Part shown: piece by piece, positions 9,326-18,083 of the stretch
How positions within the stretch are numbered: the stretch's first letter is position 1
Layout of the letters: every line of letters starts with the position of its first letter
Assembly (NCBI GenBank): GCA_000285855.2
Contig: HE978651.1
Coordinates: 2,894,337 to 2,958,336 of the forward strand
Origin: Ruminococcus sp. JC304
GTDB lineage: Bacteria > Bacillota > Clostridia > Lachnospirales > Lachnospiraceae
Length of the DNA: 64,000 nt
Reading direction: 5' to 3'
Notes under the pieces: model-generated
Seen by the model: only the letters and a program-made list of their open reading frames with translations
Told to the model about the DNA's origin: nothing
Databases searched by the model: none
Program-made: the position numbers and the translations under genes

Positions 9326-11461
9326 TTACATGGATTTTCGTTCGGCGATTTCGGCCATTTTAGCTTCGTTGAGGCGGGTGTCACCGTGGACGCGGCTGTA
9401 GGAGAGATAGCCGTTCATGCGGTCGATTTTGGTCAGGTTTTTGGAACCGCATACGGGGCAGACATCCATTTCAAGTTCTTCATGTCCGCAGTCATCGCAA
9501 TAGGCCAGGGAGAGATTGACTCCTTCGTAATAACCCAGAGCCATGGCGCGGCGGATGAGGGTTCGGACAGCTTCTTTATTGTAATCAATGGGATAACGGA
9601 CGTACTGGATCTTACCTCCGTTGCACAGTTCCCAGAAGCGGCCTTCCAGATCCTGTTTTTCGATTGGGGTGACTTCTTCGGTTACATGACAGTGGAAGCT
9701 GTTGCTGACATAAGGACGATCAGAAACGCCTTCGATAATTCCATACATTTTGCGGAACTGTTCTACCTGAAGTCCGCAGAGGCTCTCTGCGGGAGTTCCA
9801 TAGATTGCATAGAGATATCCATCCTCTTCCTTAAATTTATTTACTTTTTCATTGATATATTTCAGAACTTCCAGTGCAAACTGGCCGTCCTCTGCAATGG
9901 ATTTTCCATTATAAAGTTCCTGCAGCTCATTAAGAGCTGTGATTCCAAAGGATGCAGTCATGGGTTTGAGGATTTTGCCGATCTTTTCATTTGGTTTCAA
10001 ACGACCGCCGTAGAAACCGCCCTCACAGTAAGCAAGAGGATTGGTAGAGGCACGCATCTGTCCCAGATATTCGTAGGTACGGATATGAAGGCTTCGGATC
10101 ATTTCCAGATAGAAATCCAGCACTTCATAGAAATCTCTGCTCTCTGCTCTGGCTTTGGCCAGGATCATAGGCAGATGAAGGCTTACTGCTCCAACATTAA
10201 ATCTTCCTACAAATACAGGCACATCCTTATCATCAGCAGGATACATACCGCCTCTTTCGTACCATGGGCTCAGGAAAGCACGACACCCCATAGGGCTGAT
10301 CACCTTTCCGTACCGTTTGTACATACTGGCAATATATCCCTTGCCTGACATGGAAAGCCAATCCGGATACATTGTTTTTGAAGAGCAGTCTACCCCCGCC
10401 TCAAAAACATCCTCGCAGCTTTTTCCTTTTCCATGGATCTTTTCATCATAAAGAAATACGATTTTAGGGAAAAGTACAGGCTTCTTGTGTCCTTCCTTAC
10501 CCTGTCCGCCTTTGTGTACTGCCAAAAGTGACATACTGCACATTTTCTCAAACTGTCCGGTTCCCAGTCCCAGTGTGACAGTAACAAAGGGATAATCTCC
10601 TCTGGAGGACCCTACTGTATTCAGCTTATACTCAATTCCCTGCCATCCCTGGTCATAATCTCTACGGACTTTATCCAGTGCGCGCTCAATAGCCTTTTCT
10701 TCTCTTCCTACCCAGCTTGGATCAGAATACTGCATAAACTCCTCAATATATCTGTCATAGCTTTTCTTTGCATAAGGTGCCAGGATCTTATCCACTTCCG
10801 GGACTGTAAATCCGCCATACTGCTGTGCGGCTGTACTCAGAATAATATCCCCCATAACATCAAATGCTGTATCCAGAGTTTTGGGTTCATTGTACCATAC
10901 ATTTCCCATCTCAAAGCCGTCCTTCAGCACAGCTGCAACATCAAAAAGACAACAATTCATAGTATCCAGACGGGCGGACTGATCATGAATATAGATATAA
11001 CCATCCTTACATGCCTGAAGCTCATTACGGTTCATAAAAAATTTACGGTAAAGCTCTTTGTTCAGTTCATTAAAGATCAGGCTTCGCTTGGTAGCAACCA
11101 GAGCACTGTCTGTGTTGGCATTGCTCTTATCACCAATATAACGAATTGCCTGACTCTTGGTATATACGTCATCCATCATGTGGATGAAATCCAGTTTATA
11201 ATTTCTATAATCCCGGTAACTTTTAGCTACAGCCGGATTTACTCTCTCCAGGGCGCCCTCTACAATGTTGTGCATCTCCTGGATCTGGATCTCATTTTTT
11301 CCCAGGGAAGCTGCATGTTCCTCGGCAAACTTGCAGATAAAATCCTGTTCTTCCTCAGAAAAAGTATATAAAATCCTGGCTGCTGATTTATTCACAGCTG
11401 CTACGATCTTTTTGGAATTAAATTCTTCCTTTGTTCCGTCTTTCTTTATTACATAAATCAT
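9326..11461 (-). CDS. nrdD: Anaerobic ribonucleoside-triphosphate reductase, E. coli/T4-like type
   Basis: Glycyl-radical class III ribonucleotide reductase making dNTPs without oxygen. The 711 residues comprise an N-terminal ATP-cone (KKDGTKEEFNSKKI), the alpha/beta barrel with MNCCLFDVAAVL (like the NCCLIDV segment of E. coli NrdD), a zinc site of two CxxC pairs (Cys655, 658, 668, 671), and the glycyl radical loop RMNGY with Gly684. The radical-SAM activase NrdG is not adjacent. A second, different NrdD lies at 24923-27304. The upstream region holds a possible NrdR-type half site. Function is well supported; why the cell keeps both enzymes is not shown. Confidence 0.93.
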   Translation of the reverse strand: MIYVIKKDGTKEEFNSKKIVAAVNKSAARILYTFSEEEQDFICKFAEEHAASLGKNEIQIQEMHNIVEGALERVNPAVAKSYRDYRNYKLDFIHMMDDVYTKSQAIRYIGDKSNANTDSALVATKRSLIFNELNKELYRKFFMNRNELQACKDGYIYIHDQSARLDTMNCCLFDVAAVLKDGFEMGNVWYNEPKTLDTAFDVMGDIILSTAAQQYGGFTVPEVDKILAPYAKKSYDRYIEEFMQYSDPSWVGREEKAIERALDKVRRDYDQGWQGIEYKLNTVGSSRGDYPFVTVTLGLGTGQFEKMCSMSLLAVHKGGQGKEGHKKPVLFPKIVFLYDEKIHGKGKSCEDVFEAGVDCSSKTMYPDWLSMSGKGYIASMYKRYGKVISPMGCRAFLSPWYERGGMYPADDKDVPVFVGRFNVGAVSLHLPMILAKARAESRDFYEVLDFYLEMIRSLHIRTYEYLGQMRASTNPLAYCEGGFYGGRLKPNEKIGKILKPMTASFGITALNELQELYNGKSIAEDGQFALEVLKYINEKVNKFKEEDGYLYAIYGTPAESLCGLQVEQFRKMYGIIEGVSDRPYVSNSFHCHVTEEVTPIEKQDLEGRFWELCNGGKIQYVRYPIDYNKEAVRTLIRRAMALGYYEGVNLSLAYCDDCGHEELEMDVCPVCGSKNLTKIDRMNGYLSYSRVHGDTRLNEAKMAEIAERKSM

Positions 11462-11518
11462 ACTTTTTCACTCCAATATACAAGATATAGTATAAAATAT
11501 TGATTCGCCCCATATTTA

Positions 11519-11548
11519 CGTCTATATGTGGTGTGCTTTACAAGTATA
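11519..11548 (-). promoter_or_regulatory. Possible promoter and NrdR-like site upstream of nrdD
   Basis: On the minus strand a TATACT -10 box (11543-11548) is followed by ACACCACATATAGACG (11519-11534), a partial match to the NrdR consensus ACACWATATATWGTGT: the left half is good and the right half poor. This is weaker than the pair upstream of the second NrdD. Confidence 0.3.
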
Positions 11549-11582
11549 GCACATCGTCTGTAAAAAAGAAAGGGGGAAAATT

Positions 11583-12347
11583 TTATTCGTCATATTGCTG
11601 AATTTCATATAACCTGAAATAATTATACTGTCCATCCAGAGAAGTAACTGTGAGATGATCGCCCTTGTGTAACTCCAGCTTCAGCTGCTGTCCCTCCTGA
11701 TCAAAATCCCAGACTCCTCCAGTACCGTCTGCCGGAACGAACTCCAGCTCTATTCCCTCCCAGACAGCCTCCACAACATATTCTCCTGGTCCCATGAAGT
11801 CTTCTGTGTTGCTTTCCACAACCTCATAATATTTATCTTCTGTATTCAGCATATAGTAATCATACTTATCCAGCTCAGAAGAAGACATCACCTTCTGGTC
11901 AGGCACTTCTTTTTTCTCTTTGTCATCTTTGTCAATGATTTTTGTCTTATATATAAATTCTTCAATTTGATGAGGCTTCCATGTTTCCAACACATCAGGA
12001 ACATATTCTATAAGAGCTGCAAGAAGGGCAATCACCATCCAGAATATGACCATCTTTTTTCCTTTTTTCTTTTCCTCAGTTCCACTCTGTTTTCCGGAGG
12101 TGTATGTTTTTGAAACAGTTCTCCCAGCAGTCTTTTTCTTTGTATAATCCGCGCCGCCCTTCCGGTCAGGGAGAGGGATCTCGCTCTGATCCATTTCTCT
12201 TCTCACCTTTGCCGAAGAATGGCGGTAATGCTCAGAACGATCCTCATTAAGATGGTACATAACCGCATCGTTTCTATAAGGCATTCCACAGTATTTACAG
12301 CGTCCGTTTACGATTGGTCCGTCACATACCTGGCATCTTTTTCCCAT
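11583..12347 (-). CDS. Zinc-ribbon membrane protein, function unknown
   Basis: I do not recognise this 254-residue protein. It starts with a zinc ribbon of two Cys pairs (CQVC at 5-8, CKYC at 17-20), then a charged, basic, probably disordered linker (about 30-98), one membrane segment (about 99-117), and an acidic extracellular-type domain ending in a beta-rich region (GGVWDFDQEG, DHLTVTSLDG). The layout suggests a cytosolic zinc ribbon and an outside sensor or binding domain. It is a single gene between nrdD and a repeat, with no context clue to function. Confidence 0.6.
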   Translation of the reverse strand: MGKRCQVCDGPIVNGRCKYCGMPYRNDAVMYHLNEDRSEHYRHSSAKVRREMDQSEIPLPDRKGGADYTKKKTAGRTVSKTYTSGKQSGTEEKKKGKKMVIFWMVIALLAALIEYVPDVLETWKPHQIEEFIYKTKIIDKDDKEKKEVPDQKVMSSSELDKYDYYMLNTEDKYYEVVESNTEDFMGPGEYVVEAVWEGIELEFVPADGTGGVWDFDQEGQQLKLELHKGDHLTVTSLDGQYNYFRLYEIQQYDE

Positions 12348-12390
12348 ATTCTATCCCCCACTTCACAAATCATTGTATAATGTTCCAAAT

Positions 12391-12437
12391 CAAGCGGATA
12401 TTCGCAACCCCCGCAGGGGACTTACTTGATTCGGTTA
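12391..12437 (+). repeat. Short dispersed repeat, long copy
   Basis: CAAGCGGATATTCGCAA, then a CCCCCGCAGGGG hairpin-forming core, then TTGATTCGGTTAA. The flanking blocks match the compact copy at 9178-9205; the core and right block match 16716-16754. Confidence 0.6.
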
Positions 12438-12494
12438 ATCTCTGTAGTTTCATAAATAATTGTAACATTTTACGCTAATCTTGCAAGATGAAAA

Positions 12495-12523
12495 TTGCCA
12501 ATCGCACTTTTTCCTGTTATAAT
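12495..12523 (+). promoter_or_regulatory. Promoter of asnA
   Basis: TTGCCA (12495-12500), 17-bp spacer, TATAAT (12518-12523), about 68 bp before the ATG. A short palindrome TGAATATTCA lies just downstream of the -10 and could be an operator, but this is weak. Confidence 0.7.
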
Positions 12524-12590
12524 AGCGTGGTGTAAAATAAATGAATATTCAATCAGAATATGACAACCAAACTATAGGAGGACTACAATA

Positions 12591-13598
12591 ATGGAACAGA
12601 TTAAAATTCCTGATGGTTATCATTCAGCCTTAAACCTCCATGATACCCAGATTGCAATTAAGACTGTGAAGGATTTCTTTCAGCAGACTCTGGCTCAGAA
12701 GCTGAATCTGCTTCGTGTTTCAGCTCCGGTTTTCGTCAATCCTTCATCTGGTCTGAACGACAACTTAAATGGCGTAGAGCGCCCTGTAAGTTTTGATATT
12801 AAAGGACAGCCGGAAAATGCCGAGATCGTACATTCCCTGGCCAAATGGAAAAGATATGCCTTGAAAAAATACGGCTTTGCCCAGGGCGAGGGTCTCTATA
12901 CCGACATGATCGCGATCCGTCGAGATGAAGACCTGGACAATATTCATTCTGTATATGTAGACCAGTGGGACTGGGAAAAAATCATCGGCAAAGACCAGCG
13001 CAACATGGATACCCTTGTTTCCACTGTCCGCACGATTTATAGTGTTCTCAGAAAAACTGAGAAATATATGGCAGTACAGTATGATTACATCGAAGAAATC
13101 CTGCCAAGAGAAATTGCCTTTGTCAGCACTCAGGAATTGGTGGATATGTATCCTGAACTGACTCCCAAGGAACGTGAATATCAGATTGTCAAAGAAAAGG
13201 GGGCTGTATTCCTTATGCAGGTAGGCAAAACCCTGACTAACGGTGAACGCCATGACGGACGTGCCCCGGACTATGATGACTGGGAATTAAACGGTGATAT
13301 CCTTGTATATTATCCGGTTCTTGATATTGCTCTGGAGCTTTCCTCCATGGGTATCCGAGTAGACGAAGACTCTCTGGACAAACAGCTTACCATTGCAGGC
13401 TGTGATGACAGAAGAGAGCTTCCTTTCCAGAAAGCGATCCTGAACAAAGAGCTTCCATATACCATCGGCGGTGGTATCGGACAGTCCCGTATCTGTATGT
13501 TCTTCCTTCGCAAGGCACATATCGGCGAAGTACACGCTTCCCTGTGGTCCCAGGATATAATGAATGAGGCAATGGAAAAAGGTGTTCAGCTTCTGTAA
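12591..13598 (+). CDS. asnA: Aspartate-ammonia ligase (asparagine synthetase A)
   Basis: Makes asparagine from aspartate, ammonia and ATP. The 335 residues match the AsnA family from end to end, with the class II aminoacyl-tRNA synthetase-like fold. Family motifs include RVSAPVFV near the N-terminus, QWDWEKII in the middle, and the C-terminal GGGIGQSRICMFFLRKAHIGEV. The start follows an AGGAGG site (ATAGGAGGAC). It is monocistronic, with its own promoter. Confidence 0.96.
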   Translation: MEQIKIPDGYHSALNLHDTQIAIKTVKDFFQQTLAQKLNLLRVSAPVFVNPSSGLNDNLNGVERPVSFDIKGQPENAEIVHSLAKWKRYALKKYGFAQGEGLYTDMIAIRRDEDLDNIHSVYVDQWDWEKIIGKDQRNMDTLVSTVRTIYSVLRKTEKYMAVQYDYIEEILPREIAFVSTQELVDMYPELTPKEREYQIVKEKGAVFLMQVGKTLTNGERHDGRAPDYDDWELNGDILVYYPVLDIALELSSMGIRVDEDSLDKQLTIAGCDDRRELPFQKAILNKELPYTIGGGIGQSRICMFFLRKAHIGEVHASLWSQDIMNEAMEKGVQLL

Positions 13599-13669
13599 TT
13601 TTGACCAAAAATCATCGGTGTGTTCACAGATTTTTCGAAAAATTTTAATGTAATGGGGTAAATACAAAA

Positions 13670-14104
13670 GTGAATATTTTATTTTTTTTAACACCAAAAA
13701 GCGATGTAGCATACATATTTGAAAATGAAACCCTGAGACAGACACTGGAGAAAATGGAACACCGGAAGTTTTCCTGCATTCCTCTCCTCAGTCTGGACGG
13801 CAAATACAGAGGAACCATTTCCGAGGGGGATCTTCTCTGGGGAATGAAGACCCTGAATGTTCCCGATATCAAAGCAGCTGAGGGAATTTCTATTATGGCA
13901 ATCCCACGGAGAGCCACTTACAAGGCGGTACACGCAGATTCCAATATGGAGGACCTGTTAGACAAAGCCATCAATCAGAATTATGTTCCGGTGACAGATG
14001 ACCAGGGCTATTTTATCGGAATCATCACCCGAAAAGAAATTATCAAATATTGCTACAAAGAACTAAAAAAGTATGAGTCATCCAATAAACCGGAAACAGA
14101 ATAA
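13670..14104 (+). CDS. CBS-domain pair protein
   Basis: A 144-residue stand-alone protein made of two CBS motifs (about 8-60 and 68-130), the pair that forms a Bateman module binding adenosyl ligands. The second repeat ends YFIGIITRKEIIKYC, the usual beta-beta-alpha finish. It starts with GTG at 13670; the ribosome site (GGGG) is weak, and no in-frame ATG with a better site was seen. It is close behind asnA and ends at a terminator. No attached enzyme domain, so the target is unknown. Confidence 0.8.
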   Translation: MNILFFLTPKSDVAYIFENETLRQTLEKMEHRKFSCIPLLSLDGKYRGTISEGDLLWGMKTLNVPDIKAAEGISIMAIPRRATYKAVHADSNMEDLLDKAINQNYVPVTDDQGYFIGIITRKEIIKYCYKELKKYESSNKPETE

Positions 14105-14118
14105 TTCCAGACTCAAAA

Positions 14119-14153
14119 AAAGATTGCGGATCCATCAACCCGCAATCTTTTTT
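14119..14153. terminator. Bidirectional terminator between the CBS gene and the ABC operon
   Basis: AAAGATTGCGG / CCGCAATCTTT stem with T-rich tails on both sides, between two convergent genes. Confidence 0.88.
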
Positions 14154-14168
14154 ATTTCTATTATAAAA

Positions 14169-14909
14169 TTATAAAACTTTGGATAAAAACTCTTTCAGTC
14201 TTGGATTCTTCGGATTTGCAAAAAACTGCTCCGGAGTATTCTCCTCCTGTATCTTGCCATCATCAATAAAAAGAACTCTGGTTGCCACTTCTCTTGCAAA
14301 TCCCATCTCATGAGTAACTACAGCCATAGTCATACCTGACTGTGCAAGTTCCTTCATCAGTTCCAGAACCTCACCTACCATCTCAGGGTCAAGTGCAGAA
14401 GTGGGCTCATCAAAAAGCATCACATCAGGATTCATAGCCAGGGCACGGGCAATAGCAATACGCTGTTTCTGTCCACCGGAAAGCCTGTCCGGATATGCAT
14501 CTGCCTTATCCGGCAGCCCTACACGCTCCAGAAGCTCATCTGCTCTCTTTGAAGCTTCCTCTTTTGTCATCAGCTTCAGTTCCACAGGTGCCAGCATAAT
14601 ATTCTCTTTTACAGTCTTATGCGGAAAAAGATTAAACTGCTGGAACACCATTCCGATCTTCTGGCGATGTCTGTTAATATCAACCTTCGGATCTGTGATA
14701 TCTGTTCCCTCAAAGAGGATCTGTCCTCCTGTCGGAACCTCAAGAAGATTTAAAGATCTGAGGAAAGTAGATTTACCGGAACCGGAAGGACCGATGATGG
14801 CCACTACTTCTCCCTGACAGATATCAGTTGTAATCCCGTCAAGAACCTGATTTCCGCCAAAGTTCTTTTTCAGATCCTTTACCTGGATCAATACATTCTT
14901 ATCGCTCAC
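14169..14909 (-). CDS. Amino-acid ABC transporter, ATP-binding protein (GlnQ/ArtP type)
   Basis: A 246-residue ATPase of the polar amino acid uptake family. Walker A is GPSGSGKST (40-48), the signature is LSGGQKQR, and Walker B is [12 protein letters not shown]. It overlaps the permease gene by 11 bp, so the two are translationally coupled. It powers import of the substrate caught by the binding protein at 15673-16461. The substrate class (polar or basic amino acid) is inferred from family and neighbours. Confidence 0.94.
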   Translation of the reverse strand: MSDKNVLIQVKDLKKNFGGNQVLDGITTDICQGEVVAIIGPSGSGKSTFLRSLNLLEVPTGGQILFEGTDITDPKVDINRHRQKIGMVFQQFNLFPHKTVKENIMLAPVELKLMTKEEASKRADELLERVGLPDKADAYPDRLSGGQKQRIAIARALAMNPDVMLFDEPTSALDPEMVGEVLELMKELAQSGMTMAVVTHEMGFAREVATRVLFIDDGKIQEENTPEQFFANPKNPRLKEFLSKVL

Positions 14910-15606
14910 TGGTTCTTAATCTCCTTTCCAGTTTATTCATTCCCCATGTAAGGATTCCAATGATCACAAGATAGATCACTGCTGCTGCCATCAGTGGCCA
15001 GAACGCATTATAGGTACGGCTCTGGATCAGCATTGCGCCCTTTGTAAGATCCATCATACCAATATAACCAATGATGGATGTCTCTTTAATCAGTACGATA
15101 AATTCATTTACCAGTGCAGGAAGTACATTCTTAAATGCCTGAGGGATGATGATCAGACGCATGGTCTGAGCAAAATTCAGTCCCAGGCTTCGTCCTGCTT
15201 CTGTCTGTCCCTGATCAATAGACATAATACCGGAACGAACGATCTCGGCTACATATGCACCGGAGTTAATACCGAAAGCAAGTCCGCCTACGATGATCTT
15301 GTTAATACTTACAGCACCGAAAATTACAAAATTCATGATCAGCAGCTGGATCATGGTCGGTGTTCCACGGATTACAGTCAGATACACTCTGCAGATTGCA
15401 TTAAGGACCTTAAAAGAACCTGACTTATCATGTGCTGAACGGATAATGGCTACTAAAAAACCAATGATCAGACCAATGATCAACGCACATACTGTGATGA
15501 TAAGAGTTGTTTTCAAACCATCCAAAAGCCAGAGATAACGGTCATCTTTAATAAAGTTCAGATAAAAATCTTCTTTTATACTTGCTAATATCATAGGATT
15601 ATTCAT
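14899..15606 (-). CDS. Amino-acid ABC transporter, permease (HisM/GlnP type)
   Basis: 235 residues with five predicted membrane segments and the EAA coupling region [20 protein letters not shown] typical of polar amino acid permeases. Only one permease gene is present, so a homodimer is expected. It lies between the binding protein (66 bp upstream, with a stem-loop in the gap) and the ATPase (overlapping). Confidence 0.94.
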   Translation of the reverse strand: MNNPMILASIKEDFYLNFIKDDRYLWLLDGLKTTLIITVCALIIGLIIGFLVAIIRSAHDKSGSFKVLNAICRVYLTVIRGTPTMIQLLIMNFVIFGAVSINKIIVGGLAFGINSGAYVAEIVRSGIMSIDQGQTEAGRSLGLNFAQTMRLIIIPQAFKNVLPALVNEFIVLIKETSIIGYIGMMDLTKGAMLIQSRTYNAFWPLMAAAVIYLVIIGILTWGMNKLERRLRTSER

Positions 15607-15628
15607 AACAACCTCTGTCCCCGAAAAG

Positions 15629-15657
15629 AGAGCTGTTGGCAGATTGTCAACAGCTCT
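15629..15657 (-). terminator. Intra-operon stem-loop between binding protein and permease genes
   Basis: AGAGCTGTTG / CAACAGCTCT hairpin followed by a short CTCTTTTC. A leaky terminator or RNase barrier at this place would let the binding protein be made in excess over the membrane parts, as is common in uptake operons. Confidence 0.6.
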
Positions 15658-15672
15658 GTTGTATCGTTTCTA

Positions 15673-16461
15673 TTATTTTTTTACAATGATAACCTGGCTT
15701 GCATCTGCATAGGTATCTGTAAAATCAACACTGGATTTACGGTCTTCTGTTACAGTCATACCTGCTGCACCGAAGTCTGCCTTACCGGACTGTACTGCTG
15801 GAAGAATGGCATCGAATTCCATATCTTCAATCTTCAGTTCATATCCAAGTTTATCACAGATGGCCTGTGCAATGTCTGCATCAATACCAACAATATCATC
15901 ACCTTCGTGATATTCATATGGCTCAAACTCAGCATTGGTTGCCATTACCAGTGTTCCGTTGGAACGGTCAACATCTTCCGGAGATTCATATGGTGTCTTA
16001 CCTGCATCTTCACCGATGTAGTTGCTCATAATACTGTCAATGGTTCCGTCTTTTTTCAGTTCTTCCAGAGCTCCGTTGATCTTTTCAAGAAGTTCATCAT
16101 TGCCCTTCTTTAAGCAGATGGCATATTCTTCTTCTTCAAAAGGCTCCTCCAGGATCTTAATGTCATCATTGTTCTCCACGAATTTCTGAGCCGGCTGTGA
16201 ATCAATGATCACACAGTCGATCTGACCTGCTTTTAATGCCTGAACCGCTTCGCTGCCTTTGCTGTAACGTTCAACTGTAGAACCATCCTTCTCATAATCA
16301 GATGCATCAAGGTCACCTGTTGTACCAAGCTGAACACCAATGGTTGCTCCTGCAAGGTCATCCTTTGATTTTATTTCTTTGGCTGCATATACATTGCCAG
16401 CCATGGAAACTACCATAATCGCACTCAGTGCAAGGGCTGCAAATCTCTTCTGATCTTTCAT
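15673..16461 (-). CDS. Amino-acid ABC transporter substrate-binding protein with permuted lobe order
   Basis: The start at 16461 follows AGGAGG and gives 262 residues. A signal peptide (1-27, ending VYA) is followed by IKSKDDLAGATIGVQLGTTG (30-49). In family members that segment is the start of the second lobe. The C-terminal helices of the usual protein come next (to about 150), then a linker (about 151-168), and only then TLVMATNAEFEPYEY (170-184), normally the mature N-terminus. The protein ends DASQVIIVKK, which normally leads into the second lobe. Every expected element is present once, so this is a clean circular permutation and not a truncation. There is no lipobox cysteine, so it would be released or held by an uncleaved signal. 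First gene of the operon. Confidence 0.88.
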   Translation of the reverse strand: MKDQKRFAALALSAIMVVSMAGNVYAAKEIKSKDDLAGATIGVQLGTTGDLDASDYEKDGSTVERYSKGSEAVQALKAGQIDCVIIDSQPAQKFVENNDDIKILEEPFEEEEYAICLKKGNDELLEKINGALEELKKDGTIDSIMSNYIGEDAGKTPYESPEDVDRSNGTLVMATNAEFEPYEYHEGDDIVGIDADIAQAICDKLGYELKIEDMEFDAILPAVQSGKADFGAAGMTVTEDRKSSVDFTDTYADASQVIIVKK

Positions 16462-16528
16462 CTTTTTTCCTCCTCGCATCCGAAAGTATACCTATTGCTG
16501 CTGTTTTTTATATTTTTCACACAGCAGC

Positions 16529-16540
16529 GTATAATTATGC
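16529..16540 (-). promoter_or_regulatory. Possible ARG-box-like operator of the ABC operon
   Basis: GCATAATTATAC on the minus strand is a near-palindrome resembling ArgR operator half sites, placed just downstream of the predicted transcription start. If real, it would suggest arginine or another basic amino acid as substrate. Short and unproven. Confidence 0.3.
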
Positions 16541-16566
16541 ATTTCGGCTGTATATTTTTATTTTTA

Positions 16567-16594
16567 ATTTTAACATACTTTCTATAAAATGCAA
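16567..16594 (-). promoter_or_regulatory. Promoter of the amino-acid ABC operon
   Basis: Minus strand: TTGCAT (16589-16594), 16-bp spacer, TAAAAT (16567-16572), with an upstream TG giving an extended -10. Confidence 0.6.
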
Positions 16595-16689
16595 GATAAA
16601 ACTTAAGTGATATTTTCATTTCAGCATATTTATGCTATCATGCCCTATATACACCATAAATATTTATATATAATACCAACAGCCGGAGC

Positions 16690-16754
16690 AAGTCCCCACC
16701 CACTGCTTATTACTTTTCGCACCCCCCGCAGGGGACTTACTTAATTCGGGTAAA
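16690..16754 (+). repeat. Short dispersed repeat, diverged copy with hairpin
   Basis: AAGTCCCC (16690-16697) pairs with GGGGACTT (16731-16738). The right part, TTCGCACCCCCCGCAGGGG and then CTTAATTCGGGTAAA, matches the copy at 12391-12437. It lies between the ABC operon promoter and dapF. Confidence 0.5.
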
Positions 16755-16786
16755 TTCTGCATAACAAATATTTTTTTCATATGAGA

Positions 16787-16792
16787 TATAAT
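16787..16792 (+). promoter_or_regulatory. Possible -10 box of dapF
   Basis: A perfect TATAAT about 95 bp before the dapF ATG. No good -35 was found at normal spacing, so this is only a candidate. Confidence 0.35.
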
Positions 16793-16886
16793 AGACCCGG
16801 AAATTTATATTTTTCACTTTTTCATAACATTTTTACTTTATAGTTACAGGTATTGAAAACTATTTAAATACAAGGAGGATTTGCTG

Positions 16887-17738
16887 ATGAAATTCACAAA
16901 AATGCAGGGCATTGGAAATGATTATGTATATGTAAACTGTTTTGAGGAAACCGTGAAGGATCCGGCGGCTGTTGCCAGATATGTCAGTGACCGTCACTTT
17001 GGTATCGGATCTGACGGACTGATCCTGATCAAGCCTTCAGATATAGCAGACTGCGAAATGGATATGTATAATCTGGACGGATCCCAGGGTGCCATGTGCG
17101 GCAACGGTATCCGTTGTGTTGCCAAATATGTATATGACTATGGTATTGTAAAAAAAGAAAATATTTCCGTATCCACCAAAAGCGGGATCAAGTATCTGGA
17201 TCTCACTGTCAGGAACGGTAAGGTTGCTCTGGTCAGAGTAAACATGGGGTCTCCGGTTCTGACTGCCAGCCAGATCCCGGTGGTATCTTCCACAGAGGAG
17301 ATGATCAATGCACCTTTGAAGGTAAACGGGGAAACCTACTATATTACTGCTGTCTCCATGGGAAATCCCCACGCCATTGTATATATGACAGATGTGGATC
17401 ATCTGGATATTGGAGAAATCGGTCCCTATTTTGAAAATCACATGGCATTTCCAGACAGAGTCAATACAGAATTTGTAGAAGTGCTGGACGATCATACCTT
17501 AAAAATGCGTGTCTGGGAACGTGGCTCCGGCGAAACTCTTGCCTGCGGTACAGGTGCCTGCGCAGTGGCAGTTGCCTCTATTCTCAACGGCCATGTTGAC
17601 GGAGAAAAGCCTGTCACAGTGAAACTTCTGGGCGGTGATTTGGAAATTTTCTGGGACAGACAGGAGAACCTGGTCTACATGACCGGCCCTGCTACCACTG
17701 TTTTTGACGGAGAAATTGACCTCAGCTTTCTGGAATAG
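16887..17738 (+). CDS. dapF: Diaminopimelate epimerase
   Basis: Converts LL- to meso-diaminopimelate for lysine and peptidoglycan, matching the meso-DAP type MurE in this window. The start is the ATG at 16887, 8 nt after AGGAGG; a TTG two codons earlier is less likely. The 283-residue product has both active-site cysteines, in MCGNGIRC (about residue 73) and ACGTGACA (about 217), and the opening FTKMQGIGNDY. Monocistronic. Confidence 0.96.
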   Translation: MKFTKMQGIGNDYVYVNCFEETVKDPAAVARYVSDRHFGIGSDGLILIKPSDIADCEMDMYNLDGSQGAMCGNGIRCVAKYVYDYGIVKKENISVSTKSGIKYLDLTVRNGKVALVRVNMGSPVLTASQIPVVSSTEEMINAPLKVNGETYYITAVSMGNPHAIVYMTDVDHLDIGEIGPYFENHMAFPDRVNTEFVEVLDDHTLKMRVWERGSGETLACGTGACAVAVASILNGHVDGEKPVTVKLLGGDLEIFWDRQENLVYMTGPATTVFDGEIDLSFLE

Positions 17739-17768
17739 ATGCTGAGATCATAATTCAGACACACTCTG

Positions 17769-18083
17769 TTACATTGCAAATTCCAGTATTCTCTCCACAA
17801 TAAAGACTGCCGCACATGCAAATAACGCAACGTTTAGAAGACTCTTCTCCTTATATGCGGCAATCAATGCCACAATAAATCCAACAGCCGCCGATATCAT
17901 ACTATCGGTGGCAAAAAGGATTGCCGGAAAGGTCATGGATGCCAGACATGCATATGGCACATAATACAGAAATGATTTAATAAACTGACTGGTGATTTCT
18001 TTTCTGGAAAGAGCCAGGGGAAGCATACGGATCAGATAAGTCACACCTGCCATTACCAATATATAGATATAAATATTATGCAT
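17769..18083 (-). CDS. azlD: AzlD-family branched-chain amino acid exporter subunit
   Basis: A 104-residue protein with three or four membrane segments, of the small AzlD family that partners AzlC in export of branched-chain amino acids and analogues. Its start lies inside the end of azlC (8-bp overlap), a strong sign of a two-subunit transporter. Confidence 0.88.
   Translation of the reverse strand: MHNIYIYILVMAGVTYLIRMLPLALSRKEITSQFIKSFLYYVPYACLASMTFPAILFATDSMISAAVGFIVALIAAYKEKSLLNVALFACAAVFIVERILEFAM

Noticed and set aside
15673-16461. Binding protein as an assembly chimera of two half genes
   Set aside because: Each lobe element occurs exactly once, the junctions fall at natural hinge and terminal positions, and signal peptide, ribosome site and operon spacing are normal, so a true permutation is more likely. 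Read-level confirmation would settle it.
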